A stretch of DNA of 64,000 bases from Pseudoalteromonas luteoviolacea H33-S (GTDB taxonomy: Bacteria > Pseudomonadota > Gammaproteobacteria > Enterobacterales > Alteromonadaceae). Numbering within the stretch: position 1 is the first letter of the stretch; the number at the start of each line of letters is the position of its first letter. The DNA lies in contig NZ_AUXY01000054.1 in assembly GCF_001625695.1 (NCBI RefSeq), forward strand, positions 1 to 64,000, written 5' to 3'. Shown piece by piece: positions 27,023 to 35,900 of this stretch. Made by a program: the position numbers and the translations under genes. The notes under the pieces are model-generated. The model was not told the DNA's origin, did no database searches, and saw nothing but the letters and a program-made list of their open reading frames with translations.

Positions 27023-27319
27023 AGTTATCTCCTTAGCGGGTCGTTATTTAGGCCCTGCACTGACCAAATTGTGTATATGTAACGGGTATTATTTTCATGG
27101 GTACATCAAAATAGGATGGCTTGGACCCAAAAACAGACAGCAATTTGGTAATACTGAATACTTAATCTTGCCTCCTATAAAAATGAAAACTGATGAAAAG
27201 ATCAACCACTTTTTGCAAAAAGCACATAATTTCTTTGATTTGTACCCTAGCTGGGTTTTTTACTCTTGGTGTTAATCATTTTTATTCCGTATTCAGTGAG
27301 CTTGAATACGGATAGTGTA
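27023..27319. other. Intergenic region after rsd start
   Basis: This part of the 650-bp rsd-hemE gap has no convincing gene. An open frame of 68 codons at 27069-27275 lacks a ribosome site and composition of a gene. An 8-bp inverted repeat, CCGTATTC / GAATACGG (27287-27311), stands alone without a T-run. Confidence 0.5.
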
Positions 27320-27321
27320 TT

Positions 27322-27413
27322 AAAAACAAAAAACCACCCGAAGGTGGTTGAAATCAGTTTAGCGATTTGAGTTTATTCTTGTTAGAAGGTGTTTTGTTAT
27401 TGTTGTTTTGCGC
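27322..27413 (-). ncRNA. Candidate small RNA between rsd and hemE
   Basis: On the minus strand a promoter-like pair lies at 27448-27420, and about 90 nt later a strong terminator hairpin (AACCACC-CGAA-GGTGGTT, 27332-27349, followed by TTTTTTGTTTTT). The intervening RNA would begin near 27413 with an A/C-rich unstructured stretch (ACAACAATAACAAAACACC), a composition seen in Hfq-binding RNAs. It does not match Spot 42, RyhB, CyaR or GcvB as I remember them. It overlaps a 62-codon open frame (27359-27547) whose stop lies 10 bp before the hairpin; a tiny protein is the alternative. Confidence 0.4.
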
Positions 27414-27419
27414 AGCATT

Positions 27420-27448
27420 TTTATAGCAAGGTTTTTTTTGTGGTGCAA
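27420..27448 (-). promoter_or_regulatory. Putative sigma-70 promoter of the candidate small RNA
   Basis: On the minus strand: TTGCAC (27448-27443), a 17-nt spacer, and TATAAA (27425-27420). Spacing is ideal and the -10 matches five of six consensus bases. Confidence 0.5.
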
Positions 27449-27673
27449 ATGTTCTGCGCTACTTTTTTGTGAATTTAATATCTCAAGTTTATGAAACACG
27501 GATGCACAGGGCTTGGGTGTAGCATTGTGATTCATCATATTAGGCATACCTGACAGTGCAGCTCATTAATCTGGATCATAGAGAAGTGATTTAAACGTTT
27601 GAACAGCTAGGGCGAGTAGGGATAAAGTGATACAATTCGAACAATTTTTACAGCACTGGAATTGAATCACGCT

Positions 27674-28741
27674 ATGAGCGAGTTGAAAAATGATCGTTAT
27701 TTACGCGCGTTGCAGAAGCAGCCGGTTGATGTGACACCTGTATGGATGATGCGCCAAGCGGGGCGATATCTACCTGAATACAGAGCGACGCGAGCGCAAG
27801 CTGGCGACTTTATGAGTTTGTGCAAAAATGCGGAGCTTGCATGTGAAGTGACATTGCAGCCGTTACGTCGTTATCCACTGGATGCTGCGATTCTCTTCAG
27901 TGATATTTTAACTATCCCAGATGCAATGGGCCTAGGTCTATACTTTGAAACGGGTGAAGGTCCTAAATTTGAGCGTCCAATTTCTTCTCTGGCTGATGTG
28001 CAAAAACTGCCTAAGTTAGACCCAACCGATGAGTTGGGCTATGTCATGAATGCAGTGAGCACGATTCGTCGAGAGCTAAAAGGTGAAGTGCCTTTAATTG
28101 GTTTCTCAGGTTCACCGTGGACTTTGGCGACCTACATGATTGAAGGCGGTAGCAGCAAAACTTTTGGCAAGATTAAAAAGATGGCTTTTGCAGAGCCGCA
28201 GACGTTGCACTTGCTGCTCGATAAAGTTGCGGATTCAGTAATTGATTATTTAAATGCACAAGTTAAGGCAGGTGCTCAGTCGCTGATGATCTTTGACTCT
28301 TGGGGCGGCGTACTCAGCCCACGTGATTACAAAGAGTTTTCGTTGCAATACATGCATAAAATTGTTGATGGCCTTATTCGTGAAAACGATGGACGCAAGG
28401 TGCCAGTGACGTTATTTACTAAAAATGGCGGTCAGTGGATTGAGTCTATTGCTGCGACAGGATGTGACGCGATTGGTTTAGATTGGACCATTGATATTGC
28501 GGATGCGAAACGACGTGTTGGTGATAAGGTCGCACTGCAAGGCAATATGGACCCTGCGATGCTCCATGGCACGCCTGAGCGTATTCGTGAAGAAGTGCAG
28601 TCTATCTTAGCTGGTTTTGGTGAAGGCAGCGGCCATGTATTCAACTTAGGCCATGGGATCACGCCAGATGTAGACCCTGAAAATGCGGGTATATTCATCA
28701 ACTCTGTCCATGAGTTTAGCCGTCAGTATCATCAAAAGTAA
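27674..28741 (+). CDS. hemE: Uroporphyrinogen decarboxylase
   Basis: A 355-residue enzyme that decarboxylates the four acetate side chains of uroporphyrinogen III to give coproporphyrinogen III in haem synthesis. The signature [16 protein letters not shown] is near residues 21-36, with a second motif [16 protein letters not shown] near 150-165 and the catalytic-type Asp in [11 protein letters not shown]. The start is ATG 27674 ([13 protein letters not shown]), which matches E. coli length; an upstream TTG at 27662 adds four residues only. Confidence 0.95.
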   Translation: MSELKNDRYLRALQKQPVDVTPVWMMRQAGRYLPEYRATRAQAGDFMSLCKNAELACEVTLQPLRRYPLDAAILFSDILTIPDAMGLGLYFETGEGPKFERPISSLADVQKLPKLDPTDELGYVMNAVSTIRRELKGEVPLIGFSGSPWTLATYMIEGGSSKTFGKIKKMAFAEPQTLHLLLDKVADSVIDYLNAQVKAGAQSLMIFDSWGGVLSPRDYKEFSLQYMHKIVDGLIRENDGRKVPVTLFTKNGGQWIESIAATGCDAIGLDWTIDIADAKRRVGDKVALQGNMDPAMLHGTPERIREEVQSILAGFGEGSGHVFNLGHGITPDVDPENAGIFINSVHEFSRQYHQK

Positions 28742-28756
28742 TACTGGACAAAAACA

Positions 28757-28787
28757 AAAAAACCCAAGCTTTGCTTGGGTTTTTTGT
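28757..28787. terminator. Bidirectional terminator between hemE and speE
   Basis: AACCCAAGC-TTT-GCTTGGGTT (28761-28781) with A-run to the left and T-run to the right. It serves hemE on the plus strand and the convergent speE on the minus strand. Confidence 0.92.
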
Positions 28788-28803
28788 TTTTATGTGGCGC
28801 GCT

Positions 28804-29664
28804 TTATTTGTCAAATGCGCGGCGCATAAAGTTTGGCGTTGCGAGTGCCCCTTTGTGAATACCTGTGTTGTAATACTCAGTATCAAACTCGGCAGCATCC
28901 ACATCTTGCTCTCTAAAGCCATTAAACTGCTCACCTTTACGCGCCAAAGTGGCAGACCATAAACCGCTTGGGTAAATTGGCTGTGGGAACGGTAAAGTTT
29001 GTAAATCCGCAAAGCCAACATCTTTCATTGCTTGGCGCATCTCTTTTAGCAGCGGCATGTGCATCAGCGGTGACTCACTTTGCTGGATTAAAATCCCGCC
29101 ATCACTCAGTGCTGCCAAACAACTGGTGTAAAACGCATGGTTGAATAGGCCTTCACCAGGACCAACTGGATCAGTACCGTCAACAATGATCACGTCGATA
29201 GAGTTTGCCGCTGCTTCACGCATGTATTTGATGCCATCATCAAACATCACGGTTGCACGCGGGTCGTCATTGGATGCGCAAAGCTCTGGGAAGTATTTAA
29301 GTGACATTTGTGTCACCACTTCGTCAATGTCGATTTGCGTGACTGATTCAACATCTGGGTGCTTAAGCACTTCACGTAATGTACCGCAGTCACCACCACC
29401 GATGATCACCACGTTTTTTGGTGCAGGGTGTGCAAAAAGCGCTGGATGGCTCATCATTTCATGATAGAAAAAGTTCTCACGTGTGCTGACCATAGTGCAG
29501 CCATCAATGATCATCAGATTGCCAAAGTCGGTTGTCTCGTACATTTCAACTTTTTGAAACGGCGACTGAACCTCATCCAGCTTTTTATTGATACGCAGAG
29601 AAAAAGCGCTGCCATCTCGGTCACTTATCTCTGTAAACCAGCGGTTTGCTTCTAAATTAGACAT
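28804..29664 (-). CDS. speE: Polyamine aminopropyltransferase (spermidine synthase)
   Basis: A 286-residue enzyme that transfers aminopropyl from decarboxylated SAM to putrescine. The decarboxylated-SAM-binding segment VVIIGGGDCGTLREVLKH is near residues 84-101 and the catalytic Asp in DVIIVDGTDPVGPGEG near 157-172. I use ATG 29664 (MSNLEANRWFTE); a GTG four codons upstream is possible. speA, which starts the arginine route to putrescine, is divergent on the other side, so both act in polyamine synthesis. speB and speD are not in the window. Confidence 0.93.
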   Translation of the reverse strand: MSNLEANRWFTEISDRDGSAFSLRINKKLDEVQSPFQKVEMYETTDFGNLMIIDGCTMVSTRENFFYHEMMSHPALFAHPAPKNVVIIGGGDCGTLREVLKHPDVESVTQIDIDEVVTQMSLKYFPELCASNDDPRATVMFDDGIKYMREAAANSIDVIIVDGTDPVGPGEGLFNHAFYTSCLAALSDGGILIQQSESPLMHMPLLKEMRQAMKDVGFADLQTLPFPQPIYPSGLWSATLARKGEQFNGFREQDVDAAEFDTEYYNTGIHKGALATPNFMRRAFDK

Positions 29665-29871
29665 GTTTGCTTTCACATTGAATTTAAATTTGGCGCAAAT
29701 TTACCAGCGCCGAGGAATTTGCTCAATCTATTTTAGTCGATAGCAAGCAGTTTGTCTGTTTGTCATCAGTAGGTCACAGTCTGTGTATCTCAAGGCATAT
29801 TTAACTATCGCTAATCACGATAAGGCGTATTAAAATGAGCACAGTATGAGAATTTTTTAGTAGGGTAAATA

Positions 29872-31752
29872 ATGGAGTGGGGAGTCGATACTGCACGCAA
29901 CACATACAATGTACAGCATTGGAGTGATGGCTACTTTGATATCAATGACAGTGGTGAGCTGATTGCTTACCCTGATGGTGACCATAGTAAAGCGCCAATC
30001 GTATTATCAGATCTCACTGAGCGATTTAAAGAGCAGGGGCTAACCTTACCGGTATTGGTAAGGTTCACTGATATTCTTCAGAATCGTGTTGATACGTTAA
30101 CAGATGCGTTTGCACAGGCAAAAGCGCAAAGAGAGTATCAAGGTGAGTATACCTGTGTTTACCCTATTAAAGTGAATCAGCAACGCTCGGTGGTGAGCAA
30201 ACTGTTGAGTCACCCAAGCGGCTTGGTTGGTCTAGAAGCCGGCTCTAAGCCCGAGTTGATGGCTATTTTAGGTTTGGCTACTTCGCCGATCACGATTGTT
30301 TGCAATGGCTATAAGGACAGAGAGTTTTTACGTTTGGCGCTGATTGGTCAAGCGATGGGCCATAAAGTGCAAATTGTGGTAGAAAAACTGTCAGAGCTCG
30401 ATGCATTAATCAAAGAAGTGGATGATATGCACATTGAGCCAGCCATTGGTATTCGCATCCGTCTTAACTCGATCGGTAAAGGTAAATGGCAAAATACCGG
30501 AGGGGAAAAGGGCAAATTTGGTCTCACAGCTGGTCAGGTACTTAATGCCGTTGACACGTTACGTCGTCATAACAAGCTGCACTTGATGCAGTTAGTCCAC
30601 TTCCATATTGGCTCACAGATCGCGAATATCCGTGATATCCAACGCGCACTGAGAGAGTGTGCGAGGCACTATGCGGAATTATCACAGTTGGGCGTGCCAT
30701 TAAAAACCGTGGATGTAGGCGGTGGTTTAGGCGTGGACTATGAAGGTTCGGGTTCTCGCAGTGCTTGCTCTATGAATTATACGGTAGGCGAGTATGCACG
30801 CAACGTGGTTAACGCCTTTGCCGAAGTCGCTGAACAACATGATTTACCACATCCTGATATTATTACGGAGTCTGGTCGTGCCTTAACAGCACATCATGCC
30901 GTGTTGATCACCGATGTGATAGATATTGAAACCGCACCGAGTGAAGATGTGCCAGAGCAGATCAGTGGTGATGAACACCATCTAATACAAGAGTTGCGAC
31001 AGGCGTTATCTCGCCTTACGCCAAGACTTGCGCTGGAAACCTATCATGATGCAATCCACTTATTTGGTGACGCACATGATCAATATGTTCATGGTCTCAT
31101 ATCTATGGCACAGTGGTCGCAAATTGAACGTCTGTATTTTACGATATTGAGACAAGTGCGTGACAGTTTAAGTGCGCAATCAAGGGCGCATCGTGAAGTA
31201 TTGGATGATTTAAACGAAAAGCTGGCAGATAAGCTGTTTGTTAATTTCTCATTGTTTCAATCCTTGCCGGATGTATGGGGGATTCAGCAGTTGTTCCCTG
31301 TGATGCCGATTTCAAATCTCGACCAGCCGTTGACGCAAAGGTCGATTATTCAAGATATTACATGTGATTCTGACGGGCAAATTCGTGAGTATGTAGAAGG
31401 GGCTGGGATTGAGTCTAGCTTGCCTATGCCGCAATACCAGCCATCTGAGCAGTACCATTTAGCGATGTTTATGGTTGGCGCGTATCAAGAGATTTTGGGT
31501 GATTTACATAATCTATTTGGTGATACAGACTCCGTGCATGTCGAATTGAATGAGACAGGCTATCAGCTGACAAATGCGCTCAAAGGTGACTGTGTGGAAG
31601 ACGTGTTACGTTTTGTGCATTACGATAAGCAGCAACTTATCGATAACTTCACTCGTCAGGTCAATGCAGTGGCCGTGGCGCCAAAAACAAAAGAAACCTT
31701 TTTAAAGGAATTAAAGATGGGGTTAACTGGTTATACCTATTTTGTAGATTAA
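29872..31752 (+). CDS. speA: Biosynthetic arginine decarboxylase
   Basis: A 626-residue fold-III PLP enzyme that converts arginine to agmatine, the first step of the agmatine route to putrescine. The PLP lysine is Lys100 in VYPIKVNQQ. The Gly-rich phosphate-binding VDVGGGLGVDYEGS is near 282-295 and the specificity residues lie in ITESGRALTAHHA near 339. AGTAGGGT precedes the ATG. Length and order match SpeA. Confidence 0.95.
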   Translation: MEWGVDTARNTYNVQHWSDGYFDINDSGELIAYPDGDHSKAPIVLSDLTERFKEQGLTLPVLVRFTDILQNRVDTLTDAFAQAKAQREYQGEYTCVYPIKVNQQRSVVSKLLSHPSGLVGLEAGSKPELMAILGLATSPITIVCNGYKDREFLRLALIGQAMGHKVQIVVEKLSELDALIKEVDDMHIEPAIGIRIRLNSIGKGKWQNTGGEKGKFGLTAGQVLNAVDTLRRHNKLHLMQLVHFHIGSQIANIRDIQRALRECARHYAELSQLGVPLKTVDVGGGLGVDYEGSGSRSACSMNYTVGEYARNVVNAFAEVAEQHDLPHPDIITESGRALTAHHAVLITDVIDIETAPSEDVPEQISGDEHHLIQELRQALSRLTPRLALETYHDAIHLFGDAHDQYVHGLISMAQWSQIERLYFTILRQVRDSLSAQSRAHREVLDDLNEKLADKLFVNFSLFQSLPDVWGIQQLFPVMPISNLDQPLTQRSIIQDITCDSDGQIREYVEGAGIESSLPMPQYQPSEQYHLAMFMVGAYQEILGDLHNLFGDTDSVHVELNETGYQLTNALKGDCVEDVLRFVHYDKQQLIDNFTRQVNAVAVAPKTKETFLKELKMGLTGYTYFVD

Positions 31753-31798
31753 CCCTAACTGCTCAGATTTTTTATTCCCTTGAAATTGCGTATGATGC

Positions 31799-31827
31799 CC
31801 TCATCACAATACTAAGTTGTGATGAGG
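31799..31827 (+). other. 11-bp inverted repeat before the acyltransferase gene
   Basis: CCTCATCACAA (31799-31809) and TTGTGATGAGG (31817-31827) form a perfect hairpin with a 7-nt loop between speA and the acyltransferase start. There is no T-run, so it is a weak terminator candidate; an operator or mRNA structure is as likely. Confidence 0.5.
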
Positions 31828-31865
31828 TATAGTCGAGTAAAATAAAAGTAGTAAAGGAACTTTGC

Positions 31866-32744
31866 ATGTCGCTAGTCCGTCAAATTGTGGGGCTGATTTT
31901 ATACGTCCTAAATACATTAATTTGGTTTGTGCCGATATTTATATGCGGTGTGCTCAAACTGATCCCCATTCCTCCGTTGCAGCGCCTACTAAGCAAACTT
32001 GCTAAATCATGTGCAAGTATGTGGGTTGCTGGCAATAACGTAAATCAGCGCTGCGTCTCACCGTATCAGCTGCAAATCAATGGCGCTGATAAGATCAACA
32101 GAAAAGACTGGTACCTAGTGATTGCGAACCACCAAAGCTGGGTAGATATTTTAGTGTTACAGCGGGTATTGCATCGCAAAATTCCATTTTTAAACTTCTT
32201 TTTGAAAAAAGAGTTATTGTACGTACCGTTTTTGGGGTTAGCTTGGTGGGCATTAGATTTTCCATTTATGACCCGCACGAGTAAAAGCCAAATTAGGAAA
32301 AATCCTAAATTAAAAGGCAAAGACATCGAGACGACACGCAAAGCCTGTGAAAAATTCAAAACGATGCCAGTGAGCATTGTGAATTTTGTTGAAGGCACGC
32401 GCTTTACAGATGAAAAGCACCAAAGACAAAACAGCCCATTTAAACATTTACTTAAACCTAAAGCGGGTGGTATTGCATTTGTGATGCAGGCGATGGGTGA
32501 GCAAATAAATCAAGTGGTGAATGTGACCATTCATTATCCCAACGGCGTACCGACATTTATGGATTTCGTGGCTGGTAAAGCTGGGCAGATTAATGTTGAA
32601 GTTGAATTAATGCCAGTGAGTGACAAGCTGGTGGGAGATTACACGGGCGATAATGAGTTTCGTGTTCAATTTCAAGGGGAGCTTAACCGTCTGTGGTCTG
32701 AAAAAGACAAATGCATTGAGCAATTAGCTACTCCAAGCGAGTAA
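31866..32744 (+). CDS. PlsC-type acyltransferase (YihG-like), copy 1
   Basis: A 292-residue lysophospholipid acyltransferase-family protein. A hydrophobic N-terminal segment (about 5-30) anchors it in the inner membrane. The catalytic HxxxxD motif is NHQSWVDI near residue 88, and the second motif is VEGTRFT near 176. It should acylate a lysophospholipid such as lysophosphatidic acid. It is paralogous to the next gene: both share KNPKLKGKD / KNPKLKRMD, SPFKHLLKPKAGG / SPFDNLLKPKAGG and a similar tail. Confidence 0.88.
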   Translation: MSLVRQIVGLILYVLNTLIWFVPIFICGVLKLIPIPPLQRLLSKLAKSCASMWVAGNNVNQRCVSPYQLQINGADKINRKDWYLVIANHQSWVDILVLQRVLHRKIPFLNFFLKKELLYVPFLGLAWWALDFPFMTRTSKSQIRKNPKLKGKDIETTRKACEKFKTMPVSIVNFVEGTRFTDEKHQRQNSPFKHLLKPKAGGIAFVMQAMGEQINQVVNVTIHYPNGVPTFMDFVAGKAGQINVEVELMPVSDKLVGDYTGDNEFRVQFQGELNRLWSEKDKCIEQLATPSE

Positions 32745-32790
32745 TTGTTTAGTACGGCCCACAATAACAAGTTAGTAAGGGAAACAAACT

Positions 32791-33708
32791 ATGAAGAGTA
32801 TATTACCGAAGTGGTTTCACGGTGCGATTGGCGCTTTATTTTTGTTACTCAACACTGCATTTTGGGGGCTGATCATACTGGGCTTAGGCATCGTAAAATG
32901 GTGCCTGCGCGTTCGCTTACTCTCGGTGCTTTTACACTGGGCTTATCATAAATGGTGTGTGGGCAATCGCATTGGCTTAAAGCTCGGTGGGGTGTCTATG
33001 CATGTCAAAATGCCGCAAGCTATCTCAGTAAATGGTTGGTATTTACTGGTATCAAACCACATAAGTTGGTTGGACATAGTGGTACTGAGTGCGCAATCCC
33101 AGCTGCCCGCCCCGAAGTTTTTCCTTAAAGATGAATTGAAATATGTGCCATTGATTGGCACTGGGGCATGGGCTTTGGATATGCCGTTTATGAAGCGTGC
33201 CAGTAAAGCGCAAATTGCTAAAAATCCGAAGTTAAAGCGCATGGATGTCGAGCGCACAAAGCAAAGCTGTAAAAACTTTAAGCATCACCCAACGACGGTG
33301 ATTAACTTTGCTGAAGGGACGCGCTTCACAGCGCAAAAACAGCGTCGCCAAGCGAGTCCTTTTGATAACCTCCTGAAACCAAAAGCGGGGGGAACTGCAT
33401 TTGCATTGGATGTATTAAGTGAGCAGGTTGATGGCTTATTAAATACCGCTTTGGTGTATCACAGCGAGGACCTACATATTTGTCGTGCCTTTGTGCTTGG
33501 GCGCCTTGATGCAGTTTCTTTGCAAGTTGACTATATTCCTATGAGTGAATTGCCTTTGGGAGATTATCAAGGTGATAAAGCATATCGAGTACAATTTCAG
33601 GCTTATATGAATACACTTTGGCAGCAAAAATCTGCACAGATAGCAAGATTAGAGCAGCGCCCTGAAGGGGAAGCGGATAATGTGCCATCAGAGGTGAACT
33701 CATTATGA
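32791..33708 (+). CDS. PlsC-type acyltransferase (YihG-like), copy 2
   Basis: A 305-residue paralogue of the upstream acyltransferase. It has an N-terminal membrane segment, NHISWLDI near residue 89 and AEGTRFT near 174. Sequence between the copies is clearly alignable yet diverged, so the duplication is old and both are probably functional. AAGGGAAAC precedes the ATG. The stop overlaps the next gene by 4 bp, so it is cotranslated with the channel. Confidence 0.88.
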   Translation: MKSILPKWFHGAIGALFLLLNTAFWGLIILGLGIVKWCLRVRLLSVLLHWAYHKWCVGNRIGLKLGGVSMHVKMPQAISVNGWYLLVSNHISWLDIVVLSAQSQLPAPKFFLKDELKYVPLIGTGAWALDMPFMKRASKAQIAKNPKLKRMDVERTKQSCKNFKHHPTTVINFAEGTRFTAQKQRRQASPFDNLLKPKAGGTAFALDVLSEQVDGLLNTALVYHSEDLHICRAFVLGRLDAVSLQVDYIPMSELPLGDYQGDKAYRVQFQAYMNTLWQQKSAQIARLEQRPEGEADNVPSEVNSL

Positions 33709-34865
33709 GCATGGTCCACTTGCAAGATGTGATTTCGCCTTTTGTTGGCGGTCAGAGTATGCACCCATTTATCTTGGCGTCGCTAACAAACAGTGTATCA
33801 CTGATCGGGTTAGTGGTTATTTTTGCCTTGATAAAGCTTGCGCTCGTGCCCAAAGTCAAAAACATGTTGTCTCAATTCTTACGCGCTAAGATTGCCTATC
33901 TTGCGCCTCAGTTAAGTAAACTCAGTGGCCGTGTCGCATTGCTGATCAGCAGTATTTTGTTTGTGATGATCAACAAGTACATGTTTGTTGCACCGGCGTG
34001 GGTCATGAGTCAGTTGCAATTGCTGGCCCAAGTGATTTTGATAGTGGCGTTTGGCTTCTTGGTGAGTTCATTATTGAACATTGCCCATACGATTTATCAA
34101 CAACAAAAGTTTGCTAAAGACGTGCCGATTAAGGGCATCGTGCAGTTGGTAAAGCTGATGGTGTTTATTGTCACAACTGTGTTGGTGGTGAGCACCATTG
34201 TCGATAAATCACCGACATATATACTCTCAGGTTTTGGCGCCATTGCAGCGGTTACTTTATTGGTTTTCAAAGACACCATTTTGGGTTTGGTTGCCAGTAT
34301 TCAAATTGCGGCCAATAAGCTGGTTGCCACAGGTGATTGGATCCAAGTCGATACATTTGGTGCCGATGGAGAAGTGATTGATTTAGGCCTCAATACGGTC
34401 CGAGTGCGCAATTGGGATAATACGGTGACGACCATTCCAACATACGCTTTGATATCGGATTCTTTTAAAAATTGGCGCGCGATGCAAGAATCTGCTGGCA
34501 GACGCATCAAACGCAATATCCCTATTGATATGAATAGTGTCTGTTTGCTCACGGAAGCGCAAATCAGCGAGTTAAAAGAGAAGTTCCCTGCATTGAATGC
34601 GCTCAAGCTACCCGAGATGTGTAGCAACCTCACTGCCTTTCGGATGTATGCTGAGTATTTGTTAAAGCAAAGACCCGAGATAAATACAGAGTGTACCTGC
34701 ATGGTACGTGAGCTATCACCATCATACCACGGCATTCCAGTGGAATTTTACTGTTTCAGTAAAGACAAAAGCTGGGTGAACTATGAGCATATTCAGGCGA
34801 ATATTCTCGACCAAATGCTGTTGTTACTCAATGAGTTTGAGCTGCGACCATACCAAGTGTTGTAA
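33705..34865 (+). CDS. MscS-type mechanosensitive channel protein (YbdG-like)
   Basis: A 386-residue inner-membrane protein with about five transmembrane helices in residues 15-190, then the MscS core: the pore-lining helix leading to LVASIQIAANKLVATGDWIQV and the beta-domain signature TTIPTYALISDSFKNW. A cytoplasmic C-terminal domain follows. Without long periplasmic extensions it fits the YbdG/MscM-like group. It should protect against osmotic downshock. The ATGA overlap ties it to the acyltransferase operon. Confidence 0.88.
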   Translation: MSMVHLQDVISPFVGGQSMHPFILASLTNSVSLIGLVVIFALIKLALVPKVKNMLSQFLRAKIAYLAPQLSKLSGRVALLISSILFVMINKYMFVAPAWVMSQLQLLAQVILIVAFGFLVSSLLNIAHTIYQQQKFAKDVPIKGIVQLVKLMVFIVTTVLVVSTIVDKSPTYILSGFGAIAAVTLLVFKDTILGLVASIQIAANKLVATGDWIQVDTFGADGEVIDLGLNTVRVRNWDNTVTTIPTYALISDSFKNWRAMQESAGRRIKRNIPIDMNSVCLLTEAQISELKEKFPALNALKLPEMCSNLTAFRMYAEYLLKQRPEINTECTCMVRELSPSYHGIPVEFYCFSKDKSWVNYEHIQANILDQMLLLLNEFELRPYQVL

Positions 34866-35082
34866 TCGCATTATCACGGCTAGGTAAAGCAAAATGCACT
34901 GAGCGTACAAAAATCACTGAGCTGAGTGCACTTAGTATGTTAAGGTGATGACACAGTCACGATTTTATTGTGGTATTTTTGTGACAATCAGATATGTTAT
35001 AAAGAGGGAAAGCAGGTAAAGGTAGTGGCAAGTACGCTGAGTGTCTTGATGTCAAAATGCGTGATATTAGGTAGGTGATCGA

Positions 35083-35895
35083 ATGAAGTTAATAAACGTG
35101 CTAATACAGAGTATGTTCGCTTTGACATTTAGTGCGTATGGCCTTGCAGTTGACCAAATTGTCCATGTTGCTGTTGATCATGCTCCGCCTTATAGTCGTT
35201 TAAACGATAATAACCATCCACAGGGTCTTATCTTAGATATCCTCAAATATGCTGAATTAACCAGCGGAAAAAAATATAAAATCAAAGCTGTACCCTGTCC
35301 TTTTTCACGTTGTGTGCGTTTGCTCAGCAAAGGCAAAGTGGATGTCATGGGCGGCTTAATTCGAACCCCTGAACGCGAAAAAATCATGTCCTTTGTCGAG
35401 CCGCCTTATATGGTGCTGTCTTCATCGTTTGTCTTTTATGGTCAACATAATAGCGATATTGAAGTCAATCGCTATGAAGACTTGCAAGGTAAGCGTATTG
35501 CTGTGATGCGCGGTGGTGCTTTTTTCCCACAGTTTGATAAAGACAATAGTTTAAATAAAGTCGCGGTGCCGTCTGAGCGTGTTGCGGTAGACCTTGTCTT
35601 GAAGGGGCGCGTTGATTTGGTGATTGCGGTTGAAGACACCGCAGATATTGCGATGGATGTGCTTGACCAACCGATGCACAAATTAAAGAAAATGCAGTAT
35701 CGTCATACCCAACCAATTTATGGCTATATGGCGATGAGTGAGTCGTTTGCCAATTCTGGATTGGGTAGCCACATCTCTCAGCAAATGCACACTATGGCAA
35801 AAAATAAGACGCTGGATAAATTAGTCGCCCCTTATCATTTACCTAAAATACCTACCCAGCTTATTGAACCGCTGGCCTCATTTTCACCACGCTAG
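35083..35895 (+). CDS. ABC-type amino acid substrate-binding-like protein (SBP_bac_3)
   Basis: A 270-residue exported protein. Residues 1-22 form a signal peptide. The opening strand HVAVDHAPPYSRLNDNNHPQG, the LLSKGKVDVMGGLIRTPER segment and GKRIAVMRGGAFFPQF are typical SBP_bac_3 features. No permease or ATPase gene is near, so it may work with transporters elsewhere or as an orphan sensor. It is unlike the SBP at 9132-9878 in sequence. Confidence 0.82.
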   Translation: MKLINVLIQSMFALTFSAYGLAVDQIVHVAVDHAPPYSRLNDNNHPQGLILDILKYAELTSGKKYKIKAVPCPFSRCVRLLSKGKVDVMGGLIRTPEREKIMSFVEPPYMVLSSSFVFYGQHNSDIEVNRYEDLQGKRIAVMRGGAFFPQFDKDNSLNKVAVPSERVAVDLVLKGRVDLVIAVEDTADIAMDVLDQPMHKLKKMQYRHTQPIYGYMAMSESFANSGLGSHISQQMHTMAKNKTLDKLVAPYHLPKIPTQLIEPLASFSPR

Positions 35896-35900
35896 TCATG

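Noticed and set aside
27069..27275. 68-codon plus-strand frame after rsd
   Set aside because: No ribosome site, unusual composition, and it spans AT-rich intergenic DNA with hairpins.
27359..27547. 62-codon minus-strand frame next to a terminator
   Set aside because: Considered as a small gene because its stop is 10 bp from a terminator, but a promoter lies inside it and the sequence has no recognisable pattern; a small RNA explains the promoter-terminator pair better.
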